64,000 nt of DNA from Rhypophila decipiens (taxonomy: Eukaryota; Ascomycota; Sordariomycetes; Sordariales; Naviculisporaceae): assembly GCA_033297075.1 (NCBI GenBank), contig MU858088.1, forward strand, positions 179,798 through 243,797, given 5' to 3'. Below are positions 24,653-36,700 of the stretch, in pieces; within the stretch, counting starts at the first letter, position 1; every line of letters begins with the position of its first letter. The notes below the pieces were generated by a model. The model ran no database searches. It was not told the DNA's origin and saw only the letters and a program-made list of their open reading frames with translations. Made by a program: the position numbers and the translations under genes.

Positions 24653-25247
24653 GGTGGGCTATCAAGGACGGGTTTTCGAGCTCGGTAGCGGTTAGGTAGG
24701 TCCAACTGGTGGTGACGGTAGCAAGGCGGGGCTGATCTGGAGATGCTGTTCGTTGAAGTTGGTTCTGGAAAGTCGGATTTGGCGATAAAAATGTGGTATA
24801 CTGAGAACCCGTCGACCTCTCCGGTATCCGATCTATAAGGGGGTTTGTCCTGTCGAATTGTCTTCCCTGAGAACGAATGGTGGCTGCAATGGTCGCAAGG
24901 TACCGACCGCTAACTCTAAATTTTTGGCGGTTGTGGGTTCGGATGGGCAAGTCCCTTATCTTATCTCCTTATCGATAGGACCTTCAGGGAATCAACTTTA
25001 ATGACGGCAAGAGTGGGGCAGTCCAGCTTGGACACGTTCCATTTGACGCGTTCCTTGTCTCGTTTCGTCACTGAAGCTTCCATCCTGGTCCCAAACTCGC
25101 CCCGCGACACTTGACAACGCTGTCGCATTTCCCGAGTCTGGACCTCCTCGACCTCGACGTCGCAAACCATCGCCGAACCCCCCGACTGTTATGACGGCAA
25201 GATAACTGAAGAACAATTCCAAAAACAAAGAACAATATCTGCCCACC
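24653..25247. promoter_or_regulatory. Divergent promoter of BUD23 and SVP26
   Basis: The 595 bases between two outward-facing housekeeping starts must contain both promoters. No individual element can be named with confidence. Confidence 0.6.
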
Positions 25248-26060
25248 ATGTGGATTCTCCCGCTGGTTGGCTACCTTGGCTCCATTGTGGGCTTCTGCTT
25301 CCTGACCCTGGCCATTGGTAGGTGTCAGTACCGGAGACAGACAGTAAACAAAAGCAACTAACACATCAGCTTCAACCGCATAGCCTCCGGTCTCTACTAT
25401 CTTTCGGAGCTCGTCGAAGAACACACAGTCCTCGCCAAGAAAGTCTTGACAAAACTGATCTATGCGATTGTTGGCGTGCAGGTCCTTCTCTGCGTCGTCG
25501 ACCGCTTCCCGTTCTTCCCTACCGTCCTCGGGGTCATCTCCCACGTCGTATACCTAGGCAACATGCGACGGTTCCCCTTTGTCAAGCTCTCGGATCCTTT
25601 ATTCATTGCATCTTGCGGTAAGAGCTTCCTCGGACAAGAAGTTGAAAACTCAAGTCACCTGGTTGATGTCTAATTCTTCCTTCGGGAACCAGCCCTCGTC
25701 CTCATTAACCACTACGTGTGGTTCAAGCACTTCTCTCACCACCAAGAACGCGCCTACCAGCACATGTCCTCATACTATGATGCGCCGTCCAACATGCCCA
25801 CCTTCACCGAGATCGCTTCGTATTTTGGCATCTGCGTGTGGCTGGTGCCCTTTGCGCTGTTCGTCAGTCTGTCGGCGAGCGACAACGTCTTGCCGTCCAT
25901 GGGCCACGAAGGATCTACGAGTGCGGGCGGAGTCGACGCCGATACCAAGAAGCGACGCGGCCAGGGGATGGCGAAGGCGCTCGTCGATGGTGTTCTCAAC
26001 ACAATTGGTGAGATCAGCGCCATGTCCAAATTCAAGAAGAGGTCGGATGACCGTCTCTAG
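25248..26060 (+). CDS. SVP26: SVP26/TEX261 family ER-to-Golgi cargo adaptor
   Basis: Three exons (25248-25317, 25384-25617, 25693-26060) give 223 residues, close to yeast Svp26 (228). Four hydrophobic segments are visible, in MWILPLVGYLGSIVGFCFLTLAI, IYAIVGVQVLLCVVD, the PTVLGVISHVVYLGN to PLFIASC area, and YFGICVWLVPFALFVSL. Family signatures are ASGLYYLSELVEEHT and DPLFIASC. Svp26 recruits Golgi mannosyltransferases such as Ktr3 and Mnn2 into COPII vesicles. The C-terminus is hydrophilic and basic (KFKKRSDDRL). The first intron skips an AG only seven bases after the CTAAC branch site and uses the GCATAG at 25383; only the latter restores the frame. Confidence 0.93.
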
Positions 26061-26517
26061 GACAACATGAAGGAAATGCATGTACGATACGGAGCTGGTG
26101 CGAGAGGGAAAGCCGTGACCCCACATGGATTTGGGGTTCCGAGCGAATACAGTCGTGATATTCGGAATTGGTGTAAGTCGCGGCCTGGCATGAGTTACCC
26201 CGATTACCACAGTTCCAAGATTACATGCTAATGAACAAATGAATCTCTATAAAAAGCTAGCGTTGTTTCGTTGGCGTTATGCTCACATAAAAAGCTAAAT
26301 ACCCAGCTACGCCGGAAATGGCATGTGCAAGTCGCTGCCGATTCATCCTTGGAATCTATACCAATTGTAAGATAAACAAGTTTGCATGCCCCAATTTCGT
26401 GGAATTGCCGCTTTACCCTTTGGACCCGAAAGAGCAAACCTTCCTTCAAGACACCGTGACCCCAGCCATTGTTACCACAAACGCCTCGTTTTCCTCATTT
26501 TGTCGTTCAAGCATCGA
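26061..26517. other. Spacer between convergent genes
   Basis: 457 bases of flank 3' to SVP26. No gene or RNA is recognised. Confidence 0.4.
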
Positions 26518-27180
26518 CTAGTCAGACTCCTCCCAGGACACGTCAAACTTCCTGTCCGCGTTCCTCGAATCCAGGCCTGTCACATGAAGTTCTGGGAATG
26601 CCAAATCGAAACTAGCAATCACCCTGCCGGTCTGGACAGTCCTCGGAACTGGCACAATGGGCATTTTCACTCTTTCCTCCAAAGTTGGCCTGTGCTTGCG
26701 TTCCTCGGCCAGCACGTCTTGCAACGTCGCGAGCTTGTTGGTGCTGAGGCACGCGCTGTCTCTGCGTGTCATGTTCCCTTCCCCGTCATGGCCACGGTCG
26801 GATCGAATTTCCTTTGACTCAAACATTGTCCCACTTGTGTGAGAGGGTGTCAGGATGGTGATAGAGTTTGTCTCTGTGGTCTCGACTGGCGATGGTGGGA
26901 TGCTTTCGGGAACGACCAACTCTGCTGTTTCGGCTGGAGAGGACCGTCTGTACCAGTCGAGTCCGGATTGATGGACCTCGAGTGAAATTGCTGATGGCGG
27001 TCGACGACAATGGTCTAATTCCACGCCAGGCCTGCCTTCTTCCTGGGCGCTCAGTTCTGGAGATTTTGGCGGCGAGATCTCATCCGCTGCAGCGAAGATG
27101 TTGATCCGGATTCCCTGATCAACTGGATACCAGGTGACCTTGCTGACCGGATGCGGGTATCGGATTGTGTATGACGGCAT
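26518..27180 (-). CDS. Hypothetical protein, 220 residues (doubtful)
   Basis: An uninterrupted minus-strand frame begins at the ATG of MPSYTIRYPHPVSK and ends in FDVSWEESD. The composition is protein-like: the first 35 residues alternate as in beta strands (VTWYPVDQGIRINIFAA). A Pro/Ser/Glu/Thr-rich, probably disordered middle follows, and the last 60 residues contain LATLQDVLAEERKHRPTLEERVK and RVIASFDLAFPELHVTG. No family is recognised. An upstream ATG at 27359 opens a 52-codon frame (MTPSFREIVPSVMATSS...) in another phase. It could be a first exon, but I found no good splice pair that joins them. It may equally be a chance frame. Confidence 0.35.
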   Translation of the reverse strand: MPSYTIRYPHPVSKVTWYPVDQGIRINIFAAADEISPPKSPELSAQEEGRPGVELDHCRRPPSAISLEVHQSGLDWYRRSSPAETAELVVPESIPPSPVETTETNSITILTPSHTSGTMFESKEIRSDRGHDGEGNMTRRDSACLSTNKLATLQDVLAEERKHRPTLEERVKMPIVPVPRTVQTGRVIASFDLAFPELHVTGLDSRNADRKFDVSWEESD

Positions 27181-30100
27181 CGCTACCACAGACGACAGGC
27201 TCAGCGCCGGTCACGTTGGGTATGGGGTGTCAGGCTGACGATGATGATGGTCTGGAGGCCACCATTTGGTGGGATCACCACAACTTTGAAAGCCAAGCTG
27301 CCTTCTGCTGATGAGGTTGCCATGACAGAGGGGACTATCTCGCGGAATGAGGGCGTCATGATATATAACTAAACTTGGAATTCCAAAATGTGTTGGCGAC
27401 GCTGATACGACACTCCAACATCTGTTTTACCGTGCCGCTTCCACACGTTGCTCAGGAGGGTCCCGTGTTCACCAGTCAGATAGCCACGAAGGGTAAGGCC
27501 CCGAGATGCCCAGGGTCTGCCGGCTTTCCTTTGATGCCGACCGACGTGGCCCCATGCCGGCTACCGCATGTTTGTGCCCCGTCACAGATTGAGGGCAACC
27601 AATGGCGAAACCTTTCGACACTGTTTGAGGGACCAAACGAAATGCAAAGACAAGACAGGGCGGACAGAGCCAATTGTGACATTTCGGTTTGTGCTCCTCG
27701 GGACCACCCTCCACTCAGGACTGGCCTTCGTTGATATCTTGCAGCTAACTTTTGGGTTCTAGGTGCGATCCAGCGGGTATGCCGTATATTTGTTAGCGTC
27801 TTAACTGGCTTTGTTTCACTTGCCTTGTCTCTTCTGAGCTTGGCACAAACGACGTTGCCTCGTTCTCAGTCACGGTTCAGATCTACAAGCAAACAAGAGA
27901 TGGGTCGTGCGCGGACCAAAAGGGTACTGCTGCGTTACCACCACGCCCACCTTCGGGTATGGCCAAGCTAGATAAACTTCCGTGTGTGCACGAGGTTGCT
28001 CTGACTGTCAGCAGCTTACATCGATGTGAGTCGTTGGACGGTGAGACCGTTGTTTCGCTATTTTGTGAGAGAACCTTCTCGAGGGGGAACCCTGAGAAAG
28101 GAGACGACCGATCGTCCTTGGGACCAAGCAGTTGTCCAGTCAACTCAGAGATAGCCAGGTGCAGAACCAGTCGATCGGTTCAGTTGGTGTTGGGAATAGA
28201 GACGTCACTCTCGACCGGTCAAAAATACCCAGGCCCATTTCCACATCGAGATGGCAAAACTCGGAGAGTTTCAACTTTCCGGACCAGGACACAGAGGCGA
28301 GATGCTGTTCTTGCAAGCCCTGCCATGCATCACCACATCACGAGGTCAGGGCCCAGCAACGATTGCAGTGCCAAGTCACCAATGCCCGAATTATCTGCAG
28401 ATTCTTTGGGTTTTCTGACTAACGCGGTAACCGTCAGTCTCAGTTGGGGCTGTCGATGTATCCTTTTTGACGCTGTGGCTCATGAGCGCATATCGATATC
28501 CCGATGGTGCCACAGCAGCTCTTTAGAAGATGGATAAGGGGTTGACAATGCTTGTTACTCTTTGATTGCCATCTCCTTTGGATAACTCACTTCAGCCTTC
28601 TAGCTCTGTTGGGGAAAGGGACCGAGTCAGTTCCTTGGACCACCCTACTTGGAATCGGCTCGTCTGGAAGATAAGCGTGGGGGTCCCATGATGAGAGGGC
28701 TTTCCTGATACGTCGTTCAGAATTGACGGTCCATGTCGCGGCGTTAGCAGACCCCGTTGAGGGTATCGCAGCAACTCCAAAGGATCAGATAACAGAGGTA
28801 TCCATCGGTGTTTCGTTACCTGCAAACAAATGGAGCTAGGCTGTCCTTCAACCTCGACGTTGCTCAAGATCATCCTTCAGTGCTCACCATCGCACATGAC
28901 TGGAAGGCTAGAAGGGGTCATGATTCGCACGGAAACTGAAATTCCGCTCGCCGAACATGCTCGATAGGTAATATCAATTTCGCTCTCGGTTTCACGTTTC
29001 TCATGTGCCGAGATCCGTGGATAACCCGTCCTGTCCCTCCTGGTTCCGACCTTGCATCTAAAGTTCGCCGAGGTTCGCCAACTTGTTTCCAACATGTCCA
29101 AAAGCCCCGAGTATCATGAATTCGAATTGACTGGCTGCTCTGAGCCTGCCGTTGGTTGTTCTTGGTCAGTTGTACAAACGGCCGCACAAGAGGTATTTGC
29201 GACGGCGACGGACTGGACTGGGACGGCGGTCATATGAAAGGACTCCGCACATCAGGGGGGACTTGTACGCTTACTGTATACTGCCGACTGTTGTTTGTGC
29301 GCTCTCGATTGCGAGATAAGATAGCGTATGGCCACGGGGAACACAGACTATGACGGGGATTTGGGTAGTGAAATGACACGATGGCTGGCTGACTGAGCGA
29401 CGGGTTGGAGCAAATTTGCTTGCGGTTTGCCAATGCTTGCTACCAGGTTACCTGGGACAGTGGGACTGGGTCTGTCTTGCGATAGCCAGAGACCTTGGTT
29501 ACCAACTACCAGGCTGATTTGCTACCGGACTGGTGCAGGACTTGCTCTCCTGCTGTTACTACCCTATCTTATCACCGTGCTAGATTTGTCGACGCGTGTT
29601 CGTTCTTAGGACCGAGACGGGCTTGGCACAACAAGGTCTGGTAGATGTATTTCCAAATTCCAATGACCCAAAGTGCCACCTTGGCGTCTGGTAGTTAGAA
29701 AGCTCATGAGGTAGCCAGTCCATTCCCGATTTCCCCTTTCCTTTTATTACCTCACATCGAACCGCGCGTCCCGTGATACGTCCTCTCCCATCAGTTCCAG
29801 TTTTTCCAATGGTGCTCCTTCACATATACTCCCGTTGAACGAACATGACGTAGAATAGAATATTTCTGAGCGTAGCATTCACCTTCGGCTGTTGAGGATC
29901 TCGTGTCCGTGTGGAGCACGATCATGACGAGGCTGTGAGATCCATGCATGTCATGAGTATTCTTGAACTGAATATTTGCCCCCAGTCCTTTTTCCGTTCA
30001 TGGGTATTCCAATAACCCGTTGTGAAGTTAAAGTACGTCAAGCAAGTGTGAATTCAGCAGACATCAAAGCAATCCTTTCATCATGTACTGCCGTCACAAA

Positions 30101-31381
30101 CAGTTTACAATCAAGGAGACATGGACATGTGGATGGTTGACAAACCAGATGCTAATTATACTTGATGTTATTTTGTTTTTAACTTTTAAGCTATTAGGTC
30201 TACTAATACATGGACAACTTATAAGTAGTTGGTTGACTAAGGAGAACCTAGTTCTCTTACACATTCAACAAAGAAAGTAGTCGGCAGGATAGAGGACAAG
30301 GCTCGCCAGGCCTCGCAGTAGGAACCGAAAGAAATGTAGACAGCCTCCCACCAGTCGTCGCAACAAAAGAGAGTCCACAAAAATACTGAAAAGAAGCACA
30401 GAAAAACACACGACAACAGGGAAACGCCAGCCTTTCCCATCAAAACGACCAAAAGAGAAAGAAACCAAGAAACACATAAAGACATAATGACATCCGTGGC
30501 TGAGAGTAACAAGGTACCTCTGACAAACTATGAACAGACAGAAATAATGATAAGGATTGGAATGTAAAAAGTTGCGTCAGAGTCCAGCAACCGAACACAG
30601 CCAAGAGGGACACTCAAGTTCCTCCGATTGACTTGGAGTTGACTCAACTGGACGGCCATGTGCGTATATATAGAATTGAACATGTGTATGTTTTTTGGTT
30701 GTCCGGAAAATGGAAAGAGTGCGTTGGAAAATTCGGGAGTAGAGAAAAAAAAAAAGCATAATGACAAAGAAGGAGAGAGATCCACATCCTGCCTCAACAC
30801 CTAAACAACATCGTGTACATGTGGTAGAGACCCCGAGTTTTGTGTATGCTGTGACCGACCAGACGCCCAAACACCAGACGCTGTGCTTGTCCTGCCTCAA
30901 CCACCGAGCTATCTTTCCTTATGAGGCATTTGATGGCGATAAATAACCCGACCCGACCAGACCAGACAATCGATTGCTAGCAGCTTTGCCTGGCCTGCGG
31001 ATCAAGATCGCCGTCACAGAAAAGAAAATGGAACAAAAGAAAGAAGAAGAGTCAAGAGAAAGAAGCAGGAGAAAAAAAAAAAAAAAAAACACCTCATCAA
31101 CAACAACAAACAACAAAAGTCCAAAGTGCAAATGGGTATCCACTTGTTCAAACAAACCTCACGCCTTCAACGCCGACCACTCCGGTCCGAAACTCCGAGA
31201 CCACTCCGAGTCGCCGACATTCAACGCCGGTCCTGTACTCCTTTTCTCCAGACCCCTACCAGTAACAGTAACGCCAGTCAGTCACCTCTGCCACACCAAA
31301 ACTCAAAACATCAACAGCACAGCCCGCCCTAACGGATCAGAGCCATCCCCTCCCAAAAGGGTCCAAGACACAACAGGATCC
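27181..31381. other. Gene-free region, about 4.2 kb
   Basis: No defensible gene. Frames up to 192 codons (27959-28537 plus) are open but show no motif and odd composition. AT-richer sequence lies around 30100-30260. A run of 18 A is at 31072-31089. Confidence 0.45.
31072..31089. repeat. A18 homopolymer
   Basis: Eighteen consecutive A on the plus strand, in the 3' flank of the minus-strand GPCR gene. Confidence 0.9.
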
Positions 31382-33779
31382 TCAAAGCGAGCCATTCCTC
31401 AAAATCCTAACAGTCCCCTTCTTCTTCCAACTCGGCCGATCCCTATCCCGATCCCGATCCCGATGATCCTTGCTGCTACTCCCCAAAGCAATCCCCCCAC
31501 CAACCGATGAGCCCAAACTGCTAGACCCATCCAACACCACCGGGCCCATATACCGCGGACTCGGCGGCGGCTGCATATGCTGCGCGCGATTGATCGGCAA
31601 CTCATCATCCTCAAAGTCAAAGTCGCTATGGTCCCTCCTTGATATCCCACCGCCGACGCTCATCCCAATCATCGGCCCGTTCCCATTCTCATTGTTACTC
31701 CCGCTCTCCAAGTCCCCCGCCGTGGAAGAACTTATATCGTGGTGATGACCCTGTCGATATGTACTGCTCTGCCCGAACTCCGCCCGACCAGCCGCCCCAG
31801 CAGCAACAGAAGGATATCCAAACCCACCGTTTCCCCCAGGTCCGCCAAAAGTACCTGTAGCTGGGTGGTGGTCGTCCCTCCTCCGCCGCCGCTCTCGCCA
31901 TCGTCCGCCTGGTGCCCAGCCTATGGACTTGTAGACTTCTTCGTTTAGACCTTCCCATGTTGTGAGGACGTAGATTACTACATTCCAGACGCCCTGGAGA
32001 GGTAAGACGATTGCGCTTGCCAGGTTGAGTCCGAAATTCGCGCTCTTGGGGTTCATCAATGTGTATACCCTGTTGATGCTGCTGGGCGTCCAGGTTACCA
32101 GGACAGACACGGCAAAGATGAATGAAGTTCGCAGGTAGGCTAATTTGATTGGGTCGAGCCCGTTGAGCATACGGCGGAGTTTGCGCGCTGGGCGGAGGAT
32201 AAAGTCAAGGTAGCGGGCTGGGCCGGTTCGTCGAGACTGGGACCGTCGTTCGTTCGGGCGGGATGGGGATAATGTCGGGCTGTTGTGGTTCTTGTTGGTC
32301 CGGAGAGGGCGGGCGATGGACGATATGGTTGTTGTGAATGGGCCGGTCAAGGGGACGGCCGAGATGGAATTCGTGTTTGTCGGTGCGAGCGTCGTGGTGT
32401 TGGAAATACCTGTCGTAGAGGTCGGCGAGGCGGGAGTAGCTGATGTGATGGTCAGGGCGGATATCGCGTCATCGTTCGAACATGACGACGACGAGATGGA
32501 CGTCCAGGGGTGGATCATTTGGGAGGCGGCACTAGCTGACCCAGCCGAGTTCCCAGCCACCACCGCGATGCCGCCGCTCCCTGTCGAGTTGTGATGTTGG
32601 TGGTTCTGATTCGCCGGCATGATCTGCGGTGCCATCGACGGCGGGAGTGGTGTCGTCGGGCGCGTGTTTCCCCCGGTCGTGCTCTCGGAGCACTCGGCGC
32701 TGGTGGTGACCTGGACCTCGGTTGTGACAGTGCCGTACGTGGCTGTGGTGGTGGTAATGGTGGCGCCGGTCTGACCACCTGCTAGGCTCTGTGGTTGTCG
32801 GTAGGATGGTATTAGCTTTATCTGAGATGGGCAAGGTCAAGTGTGACAGGGAGGTGACGTAGAGCGCGCAATGTGTGACGGCAAAGAAAACAACAGCCAA
32901 CAGAAAGTGCAGAGGCAAATTACCTTCTCGGCAGAATCCCTCACCTCGGACGTGGTGGTGAATTCGTGTACCTGGGTGCTCATTGTGAGATCTCGCAGCT
33001 GGTTGCGTCCGTGGAACACATGGTACCCGATGGCGAGGTAGATGATGGTGGTTATAAAGATACAGGCCCAGATGGGGACGTAGTAGGAGTAGATGCGGAG
33101 CGGATTGTAGACATCCCCAATCCAGCACCAGAGCTGCCCCAATTTCCAAAAATGTCAGTTTGAAACCGGCCATGCCGAGCAGTTCTGTACTTCATGTTCA
33201 ACTTACCGTGGCATTCCCATATATCGGGGTCCCATTCGGCCTGACGAACAGACATATAAAGGCTGGAATAGCAGGCATGCCAAACGAGATGACGCTGTAT
33301 ATCCACATGTTTTTCATCGACGCATCGGCGTTGCAGTGTAGAAAGAAGACCATAAACACGTTTATGGCCATGGAGAGTGACCACCAGGGGTCGGACTGCA
33401 TAAACCTAGACACAGAAGAGAGTAAATATCAGATATAATTTATAAATAAAAGGCACAGGAAATGACAAGACAGAACTTACATCTCCAAGAGAAAAGCCTG
33501 GGCTTGGCAAAGCGGGTGATCGTCGTCATTCTTCTCGATGCCATCATAGCCGATCAGGCAGGCGATGCTGGCGCCGACGTTGGCGACCGAGGCGTAGAAA
33601 ATGAACGTGTTGGAGACGTTGCGGACCTTCTTGAAAAGCGCATAGGTGACAATGACAAAGACAACACCAGCCAGGCTGAGGGAGGCCCCAACCCTCTCTG
33701 CTACCTGGATGGTGTTGCGCTGTTCGGCCGTCAGGTTCATGTATCCACTGACGCCGGGCTCGACGTCAAGAGAGAACAT
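31382..33779 (-). CDS. cAMP-receptor-like G-protein-coupled receptor
   Basis: Four minus-strand exons (33779-33481, 33405-33207, 33133-32924, 32788-31382) with introns of 75, 73 and 135 bases give 704 residues. Hydrophobic segments: TM1 about 30-50, TM2 57-78, TM3 105-124 (after Cys91), TM4 133-153, TM5 183-205, TM6 about 453-475 and TM7 about 487-510. The extracellular WCWIGD motif after TM4 and the spacing fit the Dictyostelium cAMP-receptor-like fungal class (Neurospora GPR-1 to GPR-3). The third intracellular loop is about 245 residues and Ser/Thr-rich (SISSSSCSNDDAISALTITS...), with a basic stretch before TM6 (RPARKLRRMLNG). The roughly 190-residue tail is Gly/Ser-rich with an RDRDRDRDR run and a basic end. 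It probably senses an external signal and couples to a heterotrimeric G protein; the ligand is unknown. Confidence 0.87.
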
Positions 33780-36700
33780 GATGAGGAAAGAAAGAGAAAA
33801 AAAAGGAAAAACAAAAGAGTGTGTGTATGCTGGTGGTGGTTCAGATCCGGGATATATTAAGTCTGGGAGAAAAAGGAGGCGCCCCCGTTTTCTGGGGTTG
33901 GCGGCCTGTCTGAATCTTGGCTGGCAGGTGAGATGCCACCCTTTTCCCGTTGCCCGTGAACCCCGGAAATAGCCTAGGCAGTTGTCAGGTAGTCGGGCCA
34001 GGCCAAGGCTGTTGGATCAACGTGGCGTGGCTGCTTTCGTGTGGGAGCTGGAAAGGGGGGGGGGGGGGGTGATGGGGTCGATCACCAACCAGGAGTCACC
34101 AAGGGGGGATGTGGCCAAGGCAAGAACCCACGGGGATGGGTATTGGCTAGTTACAGTTCCGGTCAGTGGTCACTCCCCAGAACAAGATGTTTGTGCGTGT
34201 GGAAGTATACAAAGTCGGGTGGTGTATGGCGCGTCCAGACCGACGGTATCGCGTGATGCGGGTTTGTAGACGTTGGACCTTTGAATCGCACGCAGTGTGA
34301 TGATATTGATGTTTGCGCTTACACCTTTTCAACTGTGGCTGCCGCTTGTGCTGGTCGTTAGGGGCAGCTGAGGCCACTGCAACGGCTGCTCTTCTATCCG
34401 GCAGTCCTTTGCGTGAGTACACGTTACGAGCTGCAGGTGCGTGTGGAGAAATCTGAAAAAGAAGGAGACGATGGCCAAGATTGTTGTTTGGGCAAAAGAA
34501 ACAGAAAGGAGGAGTGGAAAAAAAGCACAAGACAGGCCACTGAGCACTTCTCGGAAGAGCAACAAAACGATAGCCGAACGGCAGCCACCAGCCGGTAGCA
34601 AGCCACTCAGTCCACTACTTACGGGCAAAAAGGAGGAGAGAAGCGAGCGTGTGTGCTGGCCAAGCCCAGGAGGGATGACAGAAGGCTGGAACTTTTGGAG
34701 GGGCCAGGACTCGGACGGCAAGCAGCTTCAAGACGATGAACCGGGCTGAATCAAGGTCTCAACACGAGATGGAATCTGAATAGTTGTCGTCGCAGTGGGC
34801 TTTGGTCCGATGCATAGAGCCGACCAGTGACCACAGCTGTGCGCCACCTGTCGGGGAAAGGATCAGAACAAGGACGAGAGAGTCTGAGGAGATGATTCGC
34901 CACCCGTCCGGAAGCCCTCATGCTACAAGCCAGCCGTCGGCCCTGAATTGGCGGAAGGTATGACCCGATACAGCTCCGGGGTACGAGTCCTCGACTAGAC
35001 ATTGACTGCCCGATGTCCGTCGGTAGCGTTGATATTTTAGAGGAGCAAGGGATGGAATGAAAGGACTCGCGACGAGCACGTCTCTGCTGCAGTCACCCTC
35101 GAGGGTTATGGATACAGTATGGACCACTGCTGGTGGGAATGGGAATCCTGCTTCGCTGGTCCCGCTGCCAGAAAGTCGGATTCAGAAACAATTTGTCTGT
35201 GTGACACGGCAGCACCAAGTTCGACGGCCATGATTGGACATGGACGGAAGGTTACTTGGGGTTAAAGGTTCACAACAGCTAGACCCTCATCTCAGCTTGC
35301 GCGAGATGAATGATTCTCCTCAGTCTGGAGCTTTCCCCGTTCCCCGCGCGATGTACATTTTTGGAGGCAGATAGTGACGAGAACAATTGAGGGTAAAATG
35401 GTCAAGATGTAATTCCAAGCTGCGACTGTGTACGGGGCTGCCAAGAGATGGAGGCCATGTCGTTGCCTCCGTTTGAATGCCAATGCACGAGCGAGCACAT
35501 TGGAAGAGACTTAGTCACCATGTCACTGCTGCAGCGAGCCCTTTTAGGATCTGTAGTTGGAAGAAGCTCTCAGCCACATGCCATACATACCGCCATGATA
35601 AGCTGGGAACGATTCGAAGCGGTGAAGAAGAATGGAAAATGTAAAAAAGCAACGAAGAGGGCTTATATCCAAGATGTGAAGTGAAAATAAGAAGCAAACA
35701 ATCAGGAAGAGGCGCACCACAAACAAGACCAAACAAGGCCTGTCGATTGTAGCGAGATCTTGGGCCAAACCGAGCGCCACTCCCAGCCATCTCGGCCCCT
35801 TCCTCTTGTTCCTTTCCCGTCATCATGATTGACATGTCATTGGAGCGGCCCGATCCCACGATCCACTATCTTTGATAAAATTGACCTTTGGTTTTACTAG
35901 GGAAGCTGCAGCCCGAACAGTCGGTGTAGCTCGTGGACAATGAATTCAGCAAAAAAAAAGCAACAGGTCGCTTTTATGACAGCAGCTGATGCATCTAGGG
36001 CAAACATATTTCCTCAACCTTTTTCCAGTGCGAGTTTGCGACCACCGTCCCACATTGTTTGTCTATAACATCGCAGACGCCACTTTCATCATTCTTCCTG
36101 TTCTCTCGCCAATCTCGTTTAAAGAGGTGCAGACACGAACTTGAAAGAATTCTACTAGCTGGCGACCAACACCATATTTCTGCACATCCGTCACTCCTCC
36201 CACTTGCTGGCCACCAAAAACTCGATTGCTCACCTCAGTCCGCGATTCGTTGACTGATACTCATGGATGATGAAGCTGGCCATTAGGGCCGAATGAGTTC
36301 GGGGCCGAGGTAGGTACCTAAAAGACGAATGAAAGCGCCCAAGCAGAAAAAGAAATAGAAACAATAAATCTATTTCATCCGAAAGTTCCTGTTCCATATC
36401 GTTCTCGCCCAGCGGCCCAATGAAATCGCCATCACTGCAAAGAAGGAAATTGAAGCAAAGAATCATGCCAGTGGCCCTCCATCCATCCCACTAGTGTGAG
36501 TGTCGCTGTCGGTGGCCCTCCTTAATAACACACCACCAGTTCTTCCTCCGCTTCGGCCGTTCGAGCACGTGGAGTCTCACCAGTATATTATCGATTTGGG
36601 CTTGGCCAAGATGTGGGAGAGGTAAAGCGGCCAATAAGCGTGTCCCCCGCGACTTGAGAAGATAGTAGGTGTGGTGACGCAAGGATGCCGTTCAGAGACG

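Noticed and set aside
27959..28537. 192-codon plus-strand frame
   Set aside because: Random-looking residue use, no family resemblance, no splice structure or neighbour support.
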